Below are positions 1-10,040 of a stretch of 39,345 bases of DNA, piece by piece; position 1 is the first letter of the stretch; each line of letters begins with the position of its first letter. The DNA lies in assembly GCA_030528385.1 (NCBI GenBank), contig JAUMYZ010000016.1, forward strand, positions 1 to 39,345. The letters run 5' to 3'. The notes beneath the pieces are model-generated. The model was not told the DNA's origin, did no database searches, and worked only from the letters and a program-made list of their open reading frames with translations. This DNA is from Moraxella sp. (lineage in GTDB: Bacteria > Pseudomonadota > Gammaproteobacteria > Pseudomonadales > Moraxellaceae). The position numbers and the translations under genes are program-made.

Positions 1-1
1 A

Positions 2-556
2 GAGATTGAAAATTCAGAGATTGAAAATGATAATCATTCAATCAATAAAATCAGGCAGCGGATTTATGAGCAAATCGTTGCTCCCAGCTGTGAGTTGGTG
101 GGCGCGTGGACACCTGAAAAGTGGGATTATTGGGTGTCTTTGGCGCGCCAAAATCGCTGGCTGGACGTGGACGAGTTGGCATTGGCAAACCGCTCAATGA
201 TGACGGGCGAGATTGGTGGCGCTTGTAGGTTGTATGTGCCTGATAACAATAAACAAATTATGGTGAGTTTTGATGGATTTGCCACAAAATTTGCCACATT
301 GTGTCCTGACAGTCAGCTGGACAAAACCATCTTTATGCTTGGTGATGACAAAAAGGTGCAAGCGCTGCAAACACCCGCCATAAAACGAGACCTGCGTTAC
401 CGAGCGGTGATTATCCAAGCCCAAGAACAACTGCTAAACAGCCCTGTGCTACAAACTTTGTGGCAAAGCGGCTACATTGATGACAAAGCCGATGGTGCGA
501 TTTTTGAAACCAAGCTGCTGCTGAGCGCGCCAACAAATCTGACCACAAAGGGTTGA
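2..556 (+). CDS. Probable DNA polymerase III subunit gamma/tau, C-terminal fragment (5' end outside window)
   Basis: The reading frame is open from the left edge to a TGA at 554-556, so only about 184 C-terminal residues are visible. There is an N-terminal polar stretch, then a W-x(2)-W segment followed by a helix ending in LALANRSMM, a beta-rich part, and a final helix with RAVIIQAQEQLLNSPVLQTL. This layout resembles the tau C-terminal domain (domain V) that binds the polymerase alpha subunit, where a tryptophan-rich helix precedes a KH-like fold and an RxxxIxxAxxxLLxxxxVQxL type helix. The identification is by pattern only; the ATPase domain that would settle it lies upstream of the window. 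In relatives dnaX normally precedes ybaB-recR, which here sits 12 kb away. It converges with pilZ, leaving a 4-base gap. Alternative: an unrelated protein of unknown function. Confidence 0.45.
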   Translation, partial: EIENSEIENDNHSINKIRQRIYEQIVAPSCELVGAWTPEKWDYWVSLARQNRWLDVDELALANRSMMTGEIGGACRLYVPDNNKQIMVSFDGFATKFATLCPDSQLDKTIFMLGDDKKVQALQTPAIKRDLRYRAVIIQAQEQLLNSPVLQTLWQSGYIDDKADGAIFETKLLLSAPTNLTTKG

Positions 557-560
557 TGGT

Positions 561-896
561 TTACATGGTGTACGTGGCTTTGTCGGCTTCAATTTGTCCT
601 GCCAACAAACGCTCAATTTCGTTTTTTAGGCGCAAGCTGTTGGCGTCTGTGCCAAATTGTAAACCAAATCCTGCAGGTTTGGTGGTGGTGCCTTTGTCAT
701 TGAGCCAGACAATTTTGCCGTTGATGGGGTAACGTTCGCTAGAATCTGGCAGCGTAACCGCCACGAAAACTTCTTCGCCAAGATGGTGTTTGCGAGAGCT
801 GGGCACAAAAATGCCACTATTGGCAACAAAAGACAAATAGCTGTTATATAAGACTTGAGTGTCGCTAAAATGACAGGTGATGATACCGCCACGCAT
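561..896 (-). CDS. pilZ: PilZ-domain protein, type IV pilus biogenesis
   Basis: A 111-residue protein with the compact length and sequence character of PilZ, the small cytoplasmic protein needed for type IV pilus assembly through PilB and FimX. It begins MRGGIITCHFSD, followed by a strand with YLSFVANSGIFVPSSR, GEEVFVAVTLPDSSERYPI, then GKIVWLNDKG and GFGLQF, which is the usual order of PilZ beta-barrel strands. The RxxxR and D/NxSxxG signatures of c-di-GMP-binding PilZ domains are not evident, as in the pilus-specific PilZ family, which does not bind the nucleotide itself. The start ATG has AAGGA six bases upstream. It lies 22 bases after corA on the same strand, so the two may be co-transcribed. 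In many gammaproteobacteria pilZ instead follows tmk-holB, so this linkage is slightly unusual. Confidence 0.8.
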   Translation of the reverse strand: MRGGIITCHFSDTQVLYNSYLSFVANSGIFVPSSRKHHLGEEVFVAVTLPDSSERYPINGKIVWLNDKGTTTKPAGFGLQFGTDANSLRLKNEIERLLAGQIEADKATYTM

Positions 897-918
897 GTTG
901 TTTCCTTAGACTAAAAAA

Positions 919-2142
919 TCATAGCCATTTTGCCTTTTTAAATTTGTAATGTAAATAAAAACATACAAAGAAAATCACAAATAATACAAGAAAATAACCA
1001 TATCGCCAGCCAAGCTCAGGCATGAACTCAAAATTCATGCCATAAATGCCTGCCACCGCTGTCGGCACAGCGGCGATACCTGCCCATGCTGCCAATTTGC
1101 GCACCACATCGTTTTGTCCCATGGTAACGATTGCCATATAAGTGTCCATCGCCACCGAGAGCATTTCATTTAAGCCGTTGACCGCGTCAATAGAGCGTAA
1201 TAAATGGTCGTTGACGTCCCTAAAATAGGGTTTGGCGGCGGCAGGAAAAGACGATAACAGCTCGTTTTTTTTGTGGTTGATAAAGAAGTTGCACACGTCT
1301 TGCACGGGCAAAATCACCGCACGCATATGCACCAGTTGGGATTTTAATTCATACAAATTACGCAAGGTGGATTTGTTAAATTCATAAGAAAAAATATTAC
1401 GTTCTTGTTCACGCAGATAATTGCCCAAACGGTCGGTGATGGGCAAATAGTTGTCCACAATAAAGTCTAAAATGGCGTGCAACACAAAAATAGGGCCTAG
1501 ACGCAGTTTTTCGGGTCGTCTGTGGCAATGCTCGCGCACAGGGCTATAAGAGTTGGATGCCCCACGTCTGATGGAGATGATAAAGTTTTTGCCCATAAAT
1601 ACCGCAGTTGTGCCATAGCGGATTTGGTTGTCTTCTAGTTTGGCGGTACGCACCACCACAAAGATGGTGTCGTTGCCATAGCTTTCTACCTTGGGGCGTT
1701 GGTGGTCGGCAAAGGCGTCTTCTAAGGCGAGCTCATGCAAATCAAAGGCGTCTTGGACTTCTTTGACGGTGTCAAAACTGGGATTATACAGCCCAAGCCA
1801 AATAAACTGGTTGTTGTTGTTTAGGGTGCGACTGACTTCATCAATCTTTAGGGGGTCAATGGGTTCGCCAGTTTTGCGAGAATAAGCATAACAAACCACC
1901 GTTTCGTCGCTGCTGGGATTGTCTTCTAAGTCTTCAAAACGGTCAGCGTCAGGGTCATAGACCGTCATGGTCTCTATGGTGTCTTCGTCGGTGGCGTCAG
2001 CATCACCATAGATATAGCTGTCGCCCATGTCCAAGGGGCTAAGCTCATCGTCATTGATGTCGGCGATGTCTTTGGGGTTGTCGTATTCTGTATCATCAAG
2101 GGGAGCTGTGCGGTCTGTGTCTGTTGCGAGCTTGTCGGTCAT
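919..2142 (-). CDS. corA: Magnesium/cobalt transport protein CorA
   Basis: A 407-residue CorA-family divalent cation channel of the inner membrane. The first 85 or so residues are very acidic (many D and E) and longer than in the E. coli protein. The cytoplasmic domain follows (WLGLYNPS, FDLHELALEDA, HQRPKVESYG), then a long helical region, and at the C-terminus two transmembrane helices. The signature YGMN is at residues 367-370, between the helices (the first contains VRKLAAWAGIAAVPTAVAG, the second YFLVLFVIFFVCFYL). The protein ends in the basic tail KFKKAKWL, as usual for CorA. The gene has a purine-rich GGGGGTG upstream of ATG 2142 and a promoter in the divergent region shared with hisZ. 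Function is clear by family; ion preference cannot be read from sequence alone. Confidence 0.95.
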   Translation of the reverse strand: MTDKLATDTDRTAPLDDTEYDNPKDIADINDDELSPLDMGDSYIYGDADATDEDTIETMTVYDPDADRFEDLEDNPSSDETVVCYAYSRKTGEPIDPLKIDEVSRTLNNNNQFIWLGLYNPSFDTVKEVQDAFDLHELALEDAFADHQRPKVESYGNDTIFVVVRTAKLEDNQIRYGTTAVFMGKNFIISIRRGASNSYSPVREHCHRRPEKLRLGPIFVLHAILDFIVDNYLPITDRLGNYLREQERNIFSYEFNKSTLRNLYELKSQLVHMRAVILPVQDVCNFFINHKKNELLSSFPAAAKPYFRDVNDHLLRSIDAVNGLNEMLSVAMDTYMAIVTMGQNDVVRKLAAWAGIAAVPTAVAGIYGMNFEFMPELGWRYGYFLVLFVIFFVCFYLHYKFKKAKWL

Positions 2143-2178
2143 GGCACCCCCTAAGTCGTTAAAGTTAAAAGGGCGACT

Positions 2179-2207
2179 ATTATAACAAGATTTGTGCCGT
2201 TTGTTTA
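2179..2207 (-). promoter_or_regulatory. Promoter of corA-pilZ
   Basis: Read on the minus strand there is TAAACA (2207-2202), a 17-base spacer, and TATAAT (2184-2179), with a TGT just upstream of the -10 box making it an extended -10 element. It lies about 37 bases before the corA start codon. The same TGnTATAAT form occurs before several other genes in this window. Confidence 0.6.
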
Positions 2208-2354
2208 AAATTTTTGTGCTGTGTCAGCAGCTTAATGGCGATTGGATAAATTTTTTGCTCAGCTTCTAGCCGAGTTTTTGTTTCTATGATACACTAAGGG
2301 CGAAAAACCCTTGAGTGTTTTTCTTTATTTTGTTTAAAACCAACAGGGGTTTTT

Positions 2355-3566
2355 GTGTCTGCTTCTTCTACCCATATCACATCAAACTGGCTACTACCCG
2401 ATGGCGTGGCAGATGTTTTATTTGATAACGCCCAAAAACAAGAAAGTCTGCGCGACGCTTTGTTATTTATCTTGACCGCACACGGTTATCGTTTGGTGTC
2501 GCCGCCGCTGATTGAATATACCGAAACGTTGTTGGCAAATGCCGATGAAGAATTAAAACGCCAGACCTTTAAAATCATTGACCAACTCAATGGTCGTATG
2601 ATGGGGTTGCGTGCTGACATCACCCCGCAGATTGCCCGTATTGACGCTCAACACGGCACGGGGGTCAGTCGTTACTGTTATGTGGGTCAAGTGGTCAAAA
2701 CATTGCCAACGGGGCTATTTGGACTGCGTACGCCCATACAGCTTGGGGCGGAAATTTTTGGTGTTGATGATGTGGTGGCAGAGTTGTCGCTGATTGATTT
2801 GTTGTGTGCTTTGTGTGATGAGATTGGCATGTCATTGGACAAGCTGCACATTGATGTGGGTCATGTGGCGATTTTTGAGCAATTGTGTGTTTTGCACGGA
2901 TTGACCCAGTTTGACATCAATCGTTTGATGAATTTTTATCGTAAAAAATCGTTGCCCGAACTTTATGCTTTGTGTGCCAACATGGGTGGCGGGGCAGACT
3001 TTTTGGTGCTTGCCAAACACACACTTAAGAGCAAATGTGTGCCATCGGCAGATAATTTGCTGGGCAAACTTTCACCCATCGCCCAAACCGATGTCCAAAT
3101 CGTCAAAGCCTGTCAAGAGCTGGCTAGGCTTGCTTGTCATATTCAACAAGCGGGCATGAGCGTTAGTATTGATGTTACTGAGCTGTCGGGTTACCATTAT
3201 CATACGGGACTGGTGTTTAATGTGTATCTAAATAATAATGACACCGCACAGACACAAGCTCTAGTGCGTGGTGGGCGTTTTCGGGCGGGTGGCACACGTC
3301 AAGCGACTGGATTTAGCATGGATATTAACCGTTTGCTTGACTTTGTGGAGCTGGAAGCTGATACGGTGATTTGGGTGGATTTTGATGATTGTCAAAATGC
3401 CACTCAAACCCAAAAAGATGATTTGATTGAACAAATCAAAACTTTACAAGATGAAGGTTGTGTGGTGATTAAGCCTTTGTCCATCAGCGATAAGCCACAG
3501 CAGATAGATGGCGTTTTACACCTTGATGATGGTGTGTGGTCGGTGAGATTGGTGGGCGATGAGTGA
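2355..3566 (+). CDS. hisZ: ATP phosphoribosyltransferase regulatory subunit HisZ
   Basis: A 403-residue class II histidyl-tRNA-synthetase paralogue that lacks aminoacylation and acts as the regulatory partner of the short HisG in the first step of histidine synthesis. The N-terminus carries WLLPDGVADVLFDNA, motif 2-like LRADITPQIARID near residues 94-106, then GLFGLRTPIQLGAEIFG, and later YHYHTGLVFNVY and ALVRGGRF. The start is a GTG at 2355; no ATG fits the conserved N-terminus. hisZ directly before purA is a conserved arrangement in Pseudomonadales. It overlaps the next gene by 8 bases, which suggests translational coupling. Confidence 0.92.
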   Translation: MSASSTHITSNWLLPDGVADVLFDNAQKQESLRDALLFILTAHGYRLVSPPLIEYTETLLANADEELKRQTFKIIDQLNGRMMGLRADITPQIARIDAQHGTGVSRYCYVGQVVKTLPTGLFGLRTPIQLGAEIFGVDDVVAELSLIDLLCALCDEIGMSLDKLHIDVGHVAIFEQLCVLHGLTQFDINRLMNFYRKKSLPELYALCANMGGGADFLVLAKHTLKSKCVPSADNLLGKLSPIAQTDVQIVKACQELARLACHIQQAGMSVSIDVTELSGYHYHTGLVFNVYLNNNDTAQTQALVRGGRFRAGGTRQATGFSMDINRLLDFVELEADTVIWVDFDDCQNATQTQKDDLIEQIKTLQDEGCVVIKPLSISDKPQQIDGVLHLDDGVWSVRLVGDE

Positions 3567-3894
3567 TAAGCTAAAATTGTACATTGCTGTTTTGGACAGT
3601 GTGCCGTCTTATATGGTGCCCACATTGGTGGCTCATGCGGTGCTGTCGGCACATTTAAGGTTTGATAAAGAGCAAGACAATACACTTTATCGGATTTGGC
3701 TGGAGCAGTCGTTTGCCAAAGTGGTGGTTAAGGTCAATCAAAAAGAATTTGATAAAATTTGTGGATTGCGTTGCCATTTGGCTTATGAAAGCACCATACT
3801 GGATGGTAAGATGTGCTGTGCGGTTGTCTGTCCGTTAAGTAACGTGGACACGCCCAATGTGTTAAAATTTGCCAAGTTGTGGCAGGCAGATTAG
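3559..3894 (+). CDS. PTH2-like small protein of unknown exact role
   Basis: A 111-residue protein. The layout KLYIAVLDS, a helix with VAHAVLSAHL, SFAKVVVKVNQKEFDKI, and CHLAYESTILDGKM is like the peptidyl-tRNA hydrolase 2 / DUF2000 fold, whose members have a strand, a helix starting near a histidine, a K-V-V-L-x-V strand, and a helix with xExF. The residues essential for PTH2 catalysis cannot all be matched by eye, so the activity is uncertain. The start overlaps the hisZ stop by 8 bases, placing it in one operon with hisZ and probably purA, which follows 114 bases later. Confidence 0.45.
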   Translation: MSDKLKLYIAVLDSVPSYMVPTLVAHAVLSAHLRFDKEQDNTLYRIWLEQSFAKVVVKVNQKEFDKICGLRCHLAYESTILDGKMCCAVVCPLSNVDTPNVLKFAKLWQAD

Positions 3895-3975
3895 GCACAG
3901 ATTTATCAGTTTTAATTTGCCGGTGTTAAAAGTTTATCAGTTTGAATTTGTCATGATGGATTTAATCTGTGATGA

Positions 3976-5298
<1,323 letters not shown>

Positions 5299-5311
5299 TT
5301 TTAGATGATTA

Positions 5312-5347
5312 AAAAACCACTTTGTGTTGAGTTGGCAGGTGGTTTTT
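5312..5347. terminator. Bidirectional terminator between purA and the convergent gene
   Basis: AAAAACCAC (5312-5320) pairs with GTGGTTTTT (5339-5347), a 9-base-pair stem with an 18-base loop, with A and T runs on both sides. It can serve purA on the plus strand and the convergent gene ending at 5350 on the minus strand. Confidence 0.7.
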
Positions 5348-5349
5348 AA

Positions 5350-6786
5350 TCAGTCAAATAAAAATTGTTTCAAATCTGTTTCTGATTTTAAAATTTTATG
5401 CTCTGGCACACCATAAGCACGAGCAAGATGGATGCTGGCGATTACAAGATTGGCATTTGTGTCAAAGTCAAATGCAAGCTGTCTAAGATTGGCGAATTTG
5501 GCAAACTCTGTATCAATTTTGTCAATTAAATTTTGATACACAACATCAATTTTTGTGATAAGGTCATTCAAAGCGTGTTCAAATTGTTGGGCAAGTTTTT
5601 CATCTTCTTCTAATAGGATTTTTGTGGCGTATTTGCCTGCTAAGGAACCTAACATTGCACCCAGTATGGGTATGGGAATGAGTGTTTGACCCAGCATTGC
5701 CCCCAAGCAAACACCTGCGCTGTCTGTGCATAGGTATAAAGTGTTGGTGCAAAACTGATTAAAAGTAATTTCGCCGCCTTTTAGTGCTGTTATTTGTAGA
5801 GCAACGCCTTTTGTGGCGGTAACAAATGCCCCTGCCATTGGTGCTGCTAAATCGGCACAGTTGGTCAGCCCATAAACTGCAAGCCCAGTAATGCCACCAC
5901 CAACCGCACCTACGCCAGTTTTGATACCAACGTCTTGCCAATCATCAGCGGTAAACTCTCCTTGAAACAAGTTTTTGCCTTCTTTGTGTTTTTGATATAA
6001 TACCGATGCAAGAGCTATTGTCCCAGCGACTGCTGCCCCACCCAAACCAGCTTGAAGAGCTTCGGAGAAAGATGCCTGATGACTTTTGTGAATTTGTTGC
6101 TTAATTTCTTGGTTTGTTTTGTTAAGTTCTTGGGTGTGAGCATCTAGCGTGCTGTGAATTTTGCCTTGTTGTATGTCGGCATAGCTTGACACACTGGGCT
6201 TGACAACATCGTCAAAAGATTTGCCAGACAAAGTTTCAATGTTCTTGATTTTGGCTTGTATGGCATTGATACTGCGCTGGCTAAGATTTTCTATGGGTTC
6301 GCCACAACGGATTTTATCAATAATCTCATATTGTTCTTTGGGAATGTGATAGTATGAACTGTCTCTACCAAAGTTTTCGTATTTTTCCATGTGTCGCAAG
6401 ACATGTTGCAAACCTGCATTGGTGCCATTGACAAATTTGGACTGAACTTGTATGCCATCAATAAGATAGTCTTCGGGGGCAGTGCGTCCCACTCCATCAA
6501 AAGTGGCACGCAGATTATCAAGCCCACGCCTGCCGTACAGTAGGTCTTTGGCGTTGGTGATGGCTACTTCTGCTTGTTCAGCAATCTCTCCGTGTTTGGT
6601 CAGATTGCTACCTAAAATATGTTCAGGTTTACCAACAAACTCACGAACCTTATCAATCTGTTTAAGTGCTGCTTGAAAATTGCTGTCTTGATTGGACAAG
6701 GCAAGCTGTTCTTGGGCGAGCCGTGATTGATTGATGGTGTCAATGACGGCACTGGCGGCTTGATTGGATACGCTGCTTGTTTTCAA
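5350..6786 (-). CDS. Large protein of unknown function with glycine-rich membrane-like segments
   Basis: A 478-residue protein I cannot assign to a named family. Residues 1-75 are helical and polar. Residues 110-215 form a soluble region with VQSKFVNG, HVLRHMEKY, YYHIPKEQYEII and SYADIQQGKIH, which look like conserved blocks. A coiled-coil-like stretch (HTQELNKTNQEIKQQIHKSHQ) leads to several hydrophobic Gly/Ala-rich segments, including GVGAVGGGITGLAVYG and LGAMLGSLAGKYATK, which carry small-xxx-small (glycine zipper) spacing. The C-terminal 90 residues are again helical. No signal peptide or catalytic motif is seen. The only reasonable start is a TTG at 6786, with AAGG 9 bases upstream. The next gene upstream on the same strand ends 10 bases away, so the two form an operon. 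Membrane insertion is inferred. Confidence 0.8.
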   Translation of the reverse strand: MKTSSVSNQAASAVIDTINQSRLAQEQLALSNQDSNFQAALKQIDKVREFVGKPEHILGSNLTKHGEIAEQAEVAITNAKDLLYGRRGLDNLRATFDGVGRTAPEDYLIDGIQVQSKFVNGTNAGLQHVLRHMEKYENFGRDSSYYHIPKEQYEIIDKIRCGEPIENLSQRSINAIQAKIKNIETLSGKSFDDVVKPSVSSYADIQQGKIHSTLDAHTQELNKTNQEIKQQIHKSHQASFSEALQAGLGGAAVAGTIALASVLYQKHKEGKNLFQGEFTADDWQDVGIKTGVGAVGGGITGLAVYGLTNCADLAAPMAGAFVTATKGVALQITALKGGEITFNQFCTNTLYLCTDSAGVCLGAMLGQTLIPIPILGAMLGSLAGKYATKILLEEDEKLAQQFEHALNDLITKIDVVYQNLIDKIDTEFAKFANLRQLAFDFDTNANLVIASIHLARAYGVPEHKILKSETDLKQFLFD

Positions 6787-6796
6787 GAGTTGAGCC

Positions 6797-7654
6797 TTAA
6801 TTAAGCAAAATTCTTTTTTTAATTAACAACGACAAACTTTCAATATGGTTTTTTATGGCAATCATCAACTGTTTTTGAGTGCTGTTCATTTGAGTGTAAT
6901 CAAAGTTTTTTAAAGACGCTTTAAGAATTGTTAGTTGGCGGTCTAATCCGCTTATATGCTCCCGAGTTTCTTTAATAAGCGTGTCCAGTTCATGCTGTGC
7001 GACTTTGAGTTTGCTATTTTCTGCAATCAATGTTTGAGTGTGGCGATTGGCTTCTTTGGCAATCTCTTTATTTTTGTTGGTTAAGTATATAGCACTGCCT
7101 GCTAATGCTACCCCACCAATCGCCCAGCCCACAGGTCCTGCCAAAGCAAGTAGGGCATTTCCTGCTGCCATGCCCCCACCACCTGCAGCTAGGGCGCCCC
7201 CGCCAAGCCATGCCAAAGCAGCGTTGGTTGCTGCTGCTCCGCTTAGGCTGGAGATGGCGACGCCTGTGGACGCTGTGCCAAAGGTTGTTGCAACTGCCAT
7301 CGCTGCAGTCGGGGCAAATGCCACAACGCCAATGCCTGCCGCCATGCCTGCACCAGTGCTGCTGCCTGCTATGGTATTGGCTTGTTGTGAAGATTGATAA
7401 ACATCGTGAAGTATGGATTGATATTCTCTATAATCTGCCTTAAATTTTTCAAAAGACTTATCAAAAGTTTTGGGCTTATTTGCCACCCGAGAAAACAACT
7501 CTTCGGCATTTGAAATAATTTCTACACTGTCTTTTTGGCGCAAAGTCATCAATCTTTCTGATTTTGCTTTAATTGCTTTTGCAAGTGTTTCGTATGTTTG
7601 TTGGGCTTTTTCTAGTCTGCTGATGGCTTGTTCTTTTAAATCACCGTTTAACAT
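6797..7654 (-). CDS. Coiled-coil protein with long Gly/Ala-rich hydrophobic core, unknown function
   Basis: A 285-residue protein: an N-terminal coiled coil (residues 1-95), a central hydrophobic block of about 100 residues rich in Gly and Ala (for example SSTGAGMAAGIGVVAFAP, LAWLGGGALAAGGGGMAAG and GPVGWAIGGVALAGSAIYL), then a second coiled coil (residues 195-285, IAKEANRHTQTLIAENSKL and on). Similar helix-hairpin cores between coiled coils occur in many uncharacterised bacterial proteins and in membrane-permeabilising or dynamin-associated proteins, but no enzymatic motif is visible. ATG 7654 has AAAGGAG five bases upstream. It is the first gene of a two-gene unit with the 478-residue protein. 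Role unknown; a membrane-acting effector or defence function is one guess. Confidence 0.85.
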   Translation of the reverse strand: MLNGDLKEQAISRLEKAQQTYETLAKAIKAKSERLMTLRQKDSVEIISNAEELFSRVANKPKTFDKSFEKFKADYREYQSILHDVYQSSQQANTIAGSSTGAGMAAGIGVVAFAPTAAMAVATTFGTASTGVAISSLSGAAATNAALAWLGGGALAAGGGGMAAGNALLALAGPVGWAIGGVALAGSAIYLTNKNKEIAKEANRHTQTLIAENSKLKVAQHELDTLIKETREHISGLDRQLTILKASLKNFDYTQMNSTQKQLMIAIKNHIESLSLLIKKRILLN

Positions 7655-7692
7655 GAATGCTCCTTTTAAATTGTAAAGACGTTTGTGTGGAT

Positions 7693-7698
7693 ATTATA
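7693..7698 (-). promoter_or_regulatory. Candidate -10 box for the glycine-rich gene pair
   Basis: TATAAT on the minus strand (7698-7693), preceded by TG, 38 bases before the start codon at 7654. No convincing -35 box is seen at the proper distance. Confidence 0.35.
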
Positions 7699-7750
7699 CA
7701 GTTTTTTGTTTAGAAATCTTGTTGGTATTGTGCCAGTGGTTGTTTTTTTA

Positions 7751-7759
7751 TGCTAAAAT
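7751..7759 (+). promoter_or_regulatory. Candidate extended -10 promoter of rnz
   Basis: TGCTAAAAT at 7751-7759 fits an extended -10 element (TGnTAnAAT) 17 bases before the rnz ATG. The resulting leader would be very short and lacks a clear ribosome binding site. Confidence 0.35.
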
Positions 7760-7776
7760 ACGCGTTTTGAAAGCCT

Positions 7777-8820
7777 ATGTTTAACATCACTTTTTTGGGC
7801 ACATCAAGCGGTATCCCCACCAAAGAGCGCAACGTATCTGCCATCGCTGTGGAGCTGATGGCAACCACCCACGCCAAAAGACACCCTTGGCTACTCATTG
7901 ATTGCGGTGAAGGCACTCAGCACCAATTATTAAAAAGCCATTTATCACCCAATGATTTGTGTGCCATTTTAATCACCCACACACACGGCGACCACTGTTA
8001 TGGACTGGCTGGACTTTTGGCAAGTCTGGGCATGCACGGACGCAACAAACCTTTAACTTTAATTGCTCCCAAAGCCATTGACAAATTATTGGACGCTTTG
8101 GCAGTTGTGAGTGAGTTGCATTTAAATTATCCCATAGAATTTATGGATATAGAAAGCATGATGGGTGATAATCATGATGTATCAAATGCCTTTACCTTAA
8201 CAATCAGCAATGAACACCATATCACTATTGACATTCATCGGCTGTCGCACCGCTGTGCGTCTTATGGTTTTGGTATGACACAAACGCTAAAAAAAGACAA
8301 ATTATTAACCGATAAATTAACTTTGGACAATATTCCTAATATTTACTGGGGCAAATTATTAAAATCGGACATGCCAATTATCATCAATGACACACCCATC
8401 AACCCCCATGATTATAAAACTCACCATCAAAGCAAATTAAAAATCGTCATCGCAGGCGACAACGACACCCCAGAGTTGCTCACAGACGCGGTGATTGGTG
8501 CAACATTGTTGGTGCATGAAGCAACCCATACCGATGAAATACGCCAAAAGATACTCGCCAGACCCTTGGCAGATGGGGGTTTTGACCCCCAGCATAGCAG
8601 CGCCAAGATGGTGGCGCAGTTTGCTCAGGCGGCAGGCATGCCAGCATTGGCGCTGACGCATTTTAGTGCCAGATATGCCAGTTTTGAAGACGTGTCTGAC
8701 CATAGACCAAATATGGCGCACATTCGCGCAGAAGCCAGTCAGCACTATCAAGGTCGGTTGATTTTGGCAAAGGATTTTTTGCAAGTGCTAATCACTGCTG
8801 ATAATGTGGATATCGTGTGA
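7777..8820 (+). CDS. rnz: Ribonuclease Z (tRNA 3' processing endonuclease)
   Basis: A 347-residue zinc-dependent metallo-beta-lactamase-fold endonuclease that trims the 3' side of tRNA precursors. The N-terminal MFNITFLGTSSGIPTKERN is typical, and the metal-binding HTHGDH is at residues 68-73. Downstream are the metal-ligand-containing IAGDNDTP and LVHEATHTDE, and near the C-terminus the LTHFSARY histidine. The length matches the short RNase Z form. No ribosome binding site is obvious before ATG 7777. Residues HPWLLIDCGEGTQHQL match the family block. It is not in an operon with its neighbours. Confidence 0.93.
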   Translation: MFNITFLGTSSGIPTKERNVSAIAVELMATTHAKRHPWLLIDCGEGTQHQLLKSHLSPNDLCAILITHTHGDHCYGLAGLLASLGMHGRNKPLTLIAPKAIDKLLDALAVVSELHLNYPIEFMDIESMMGDNHDVSNAFTLTISNEHHITIDIHRLSHRCASYGFGMTQTLKKDKLLTDKLTLDNIPNIYWGKLLKSDMPIIINDTPINPHDYKTHHQSKLKIVIAGDNDTPELLTDAVIGATLLVHEATHTDEIRQKILARPLADGGFDPQHSSAKMVAQFAQAAGMPALALTHFSARYASFEDVSDHRPNMAHIRAEASQHYQGRLILAKDFLQVLITADNVDIV

Positions 8821-8832
8821 TGGTTTTTGTGT

Positions 8833-8838
8833 TATACT
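8833..8838 (+). promoter_or_regulatory. Candidate -10 box of nrdB
   Basis: TATACT at 8833-8838, about 65 bases before the nrdB ATG. The -35 region is weak. I do not see a NrdR box pair in the 80-base intergenic region. Confidence 0.35.
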
Positions 8839-8902
8839 ATTGGGCAATTTATTGGCAATAAATATGGTATTTTAATAAAATCAATCACTTAAAAGGTAGG
8901 TC

Positions 8903-10000
8903 ATGCAGTATTCCATCTTTTGTCAAACCAAAAATGACGCCCTAAAAGAACCCATGTTTTTTGGACAGCCTGTCAATGTCTCGCGTTATGACCAACAAAA
9001 ACACCCCATTTTTGAGCAACTGATTGAAAAACAGTTGTCGTTTTTTTGGCGACCCGAAGAAATTGACGTCTCCAAAGACCGCATTGATTTTGCCAATTTG
9101 TCCGCGCCAGCCCAGCATATTTTTTTGAGCAATCTTAAATACCAAACCTTGCTTGACAGCATTCAAGGTCGCAGTCCCAACACGGTGCTGCTGCCAATTG
9201 TGTCTTTGCCTGAGCTTGAGACGTGGATTGAAACGTGGTCATTTAGTGAGACCATTCATAGTCGCAGTTATACGCACATTATTCGTAACATCGTCAATGA
9301 CCCCAGTGTGATTTTTGATGACATTATGGACAACCAAAATATTTTGGCGCGCGCCAAAGACATCGCCATTTATTATGACGATTTGTACGAAGCCAGTCAA
9401 CGCTACAATCTGAGTGGTGAAGGCGACTTAAGAGCGCTCAAAAAGAAGCTGTATTTGTGCTTGATGGCGGTCAATGTGCTAGAAGCCATTCGTTTTTATG
9501 TGTCTTTTGCTTGTTCATTTGCTTTTGCCGAAAACAAAGTCATGGAAGGTAATGCCAAAATCATCAAAATGATTGCTCGCGATGAAGCCTTGCATCTAAA
9601 TGGCACGCAGCACATGATTAACCTAATGCAAAGTGGCAAAGACGACCCAGAGATGGTAGAAATCACCAAAGAATGCACCCAAGAAGCGATAAATATTTTT
9701 AAGGTGGCCGCCGAACAAGAAAAGGACTGGGCGGATTATTTATTTAAAGACGGTTCAATCATTGGACTCAATCGCGACATCTTGTGTCAGTATATTGAAT
9801 ACATCACCAATAACCGTATGTTGGCGGTGGGTTTGCCAGCAATTTTTGACGCCAAGTCCAATCCCATTCCTTGGATTAATGCGTGGCTTGTCAGTGATAA
9901 TGTGCAAGTTGCGCCACAAGAAACCGAAATCACCACGTATTTGGTCGGACAAATTGACAGCGATTTGGACGATGTGGATTTAAACGATTTTGAACTATAA
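8903..10000 (+). CDS. nrdB: Ribonucleoside-diphosphate reductase class Ia, beta subunit
   Basis: A 365-residue radical-generating small subunit of class Ia ribonucleotide reductase. The iron ligands expected by family are present: Asp85 ([10 protein letters not shown]), Glu116 and His119 ([12 protein letters not shown]), Glu194 (NVLEAIRFY), Glu228 and His231 (ARDEALHL); the radical tyrosine is Tyr123. The C-terminal tail, ending DLNDFEL, is the peptide that docks into NrdA. Compared with the E. coli protein about 11 residues are missing in a surface loop after residue 174 ([13 protein letters not shown]). ATG 8903 has a GGTAGG purine stretch upstream. nrdA is not in the window, unlike the usual nrdAB operon; a YfaE-type ferredoxin follows instead. 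Confidence 0.97.
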   Translation: MQYSIFCQTKNDALKEPMFFGQPVNVSRYDQQKHPIFEQLIEKQLSFFWRPEEIDVSKDRIDFANLSAPAQHIFLSNLKYQTLLDSIQGRSPNTVLLPIVSLPELETWIETWSFSETIHSRSYTHIIRNIVNDPSVIFDDIMDNQNILARAKDIAIYYDDLYEASQRYNLSGEGDLRALKKKLYLCLMAVNVLEAIRFYVSFACSFAFAENKVMEGNAKIIKMIARDEALHLNGTQHMINLMQSGKDDPEMVEITKECTQEAINIFKVAAEQEKDWADYLFKDGSIIGLNRDILCQYIEYITNNRMLAVGLPAIFDAKSNPIPWINAWLVSDNVQVAPQETEITTYLVGQIDSDLDDVDLNDFEL

Positions 10001-10040
10001 ACACAACTTTAATAACAATAAACAGACAATATTTGGACAG

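Noticed and set aside
7038-7397. Long plus-strand frames opposite the glycine-rich gene (119 and 112 codons)
   Set aside because: Artefacts of the repetitive Gly/Ala codons on the minus strand.
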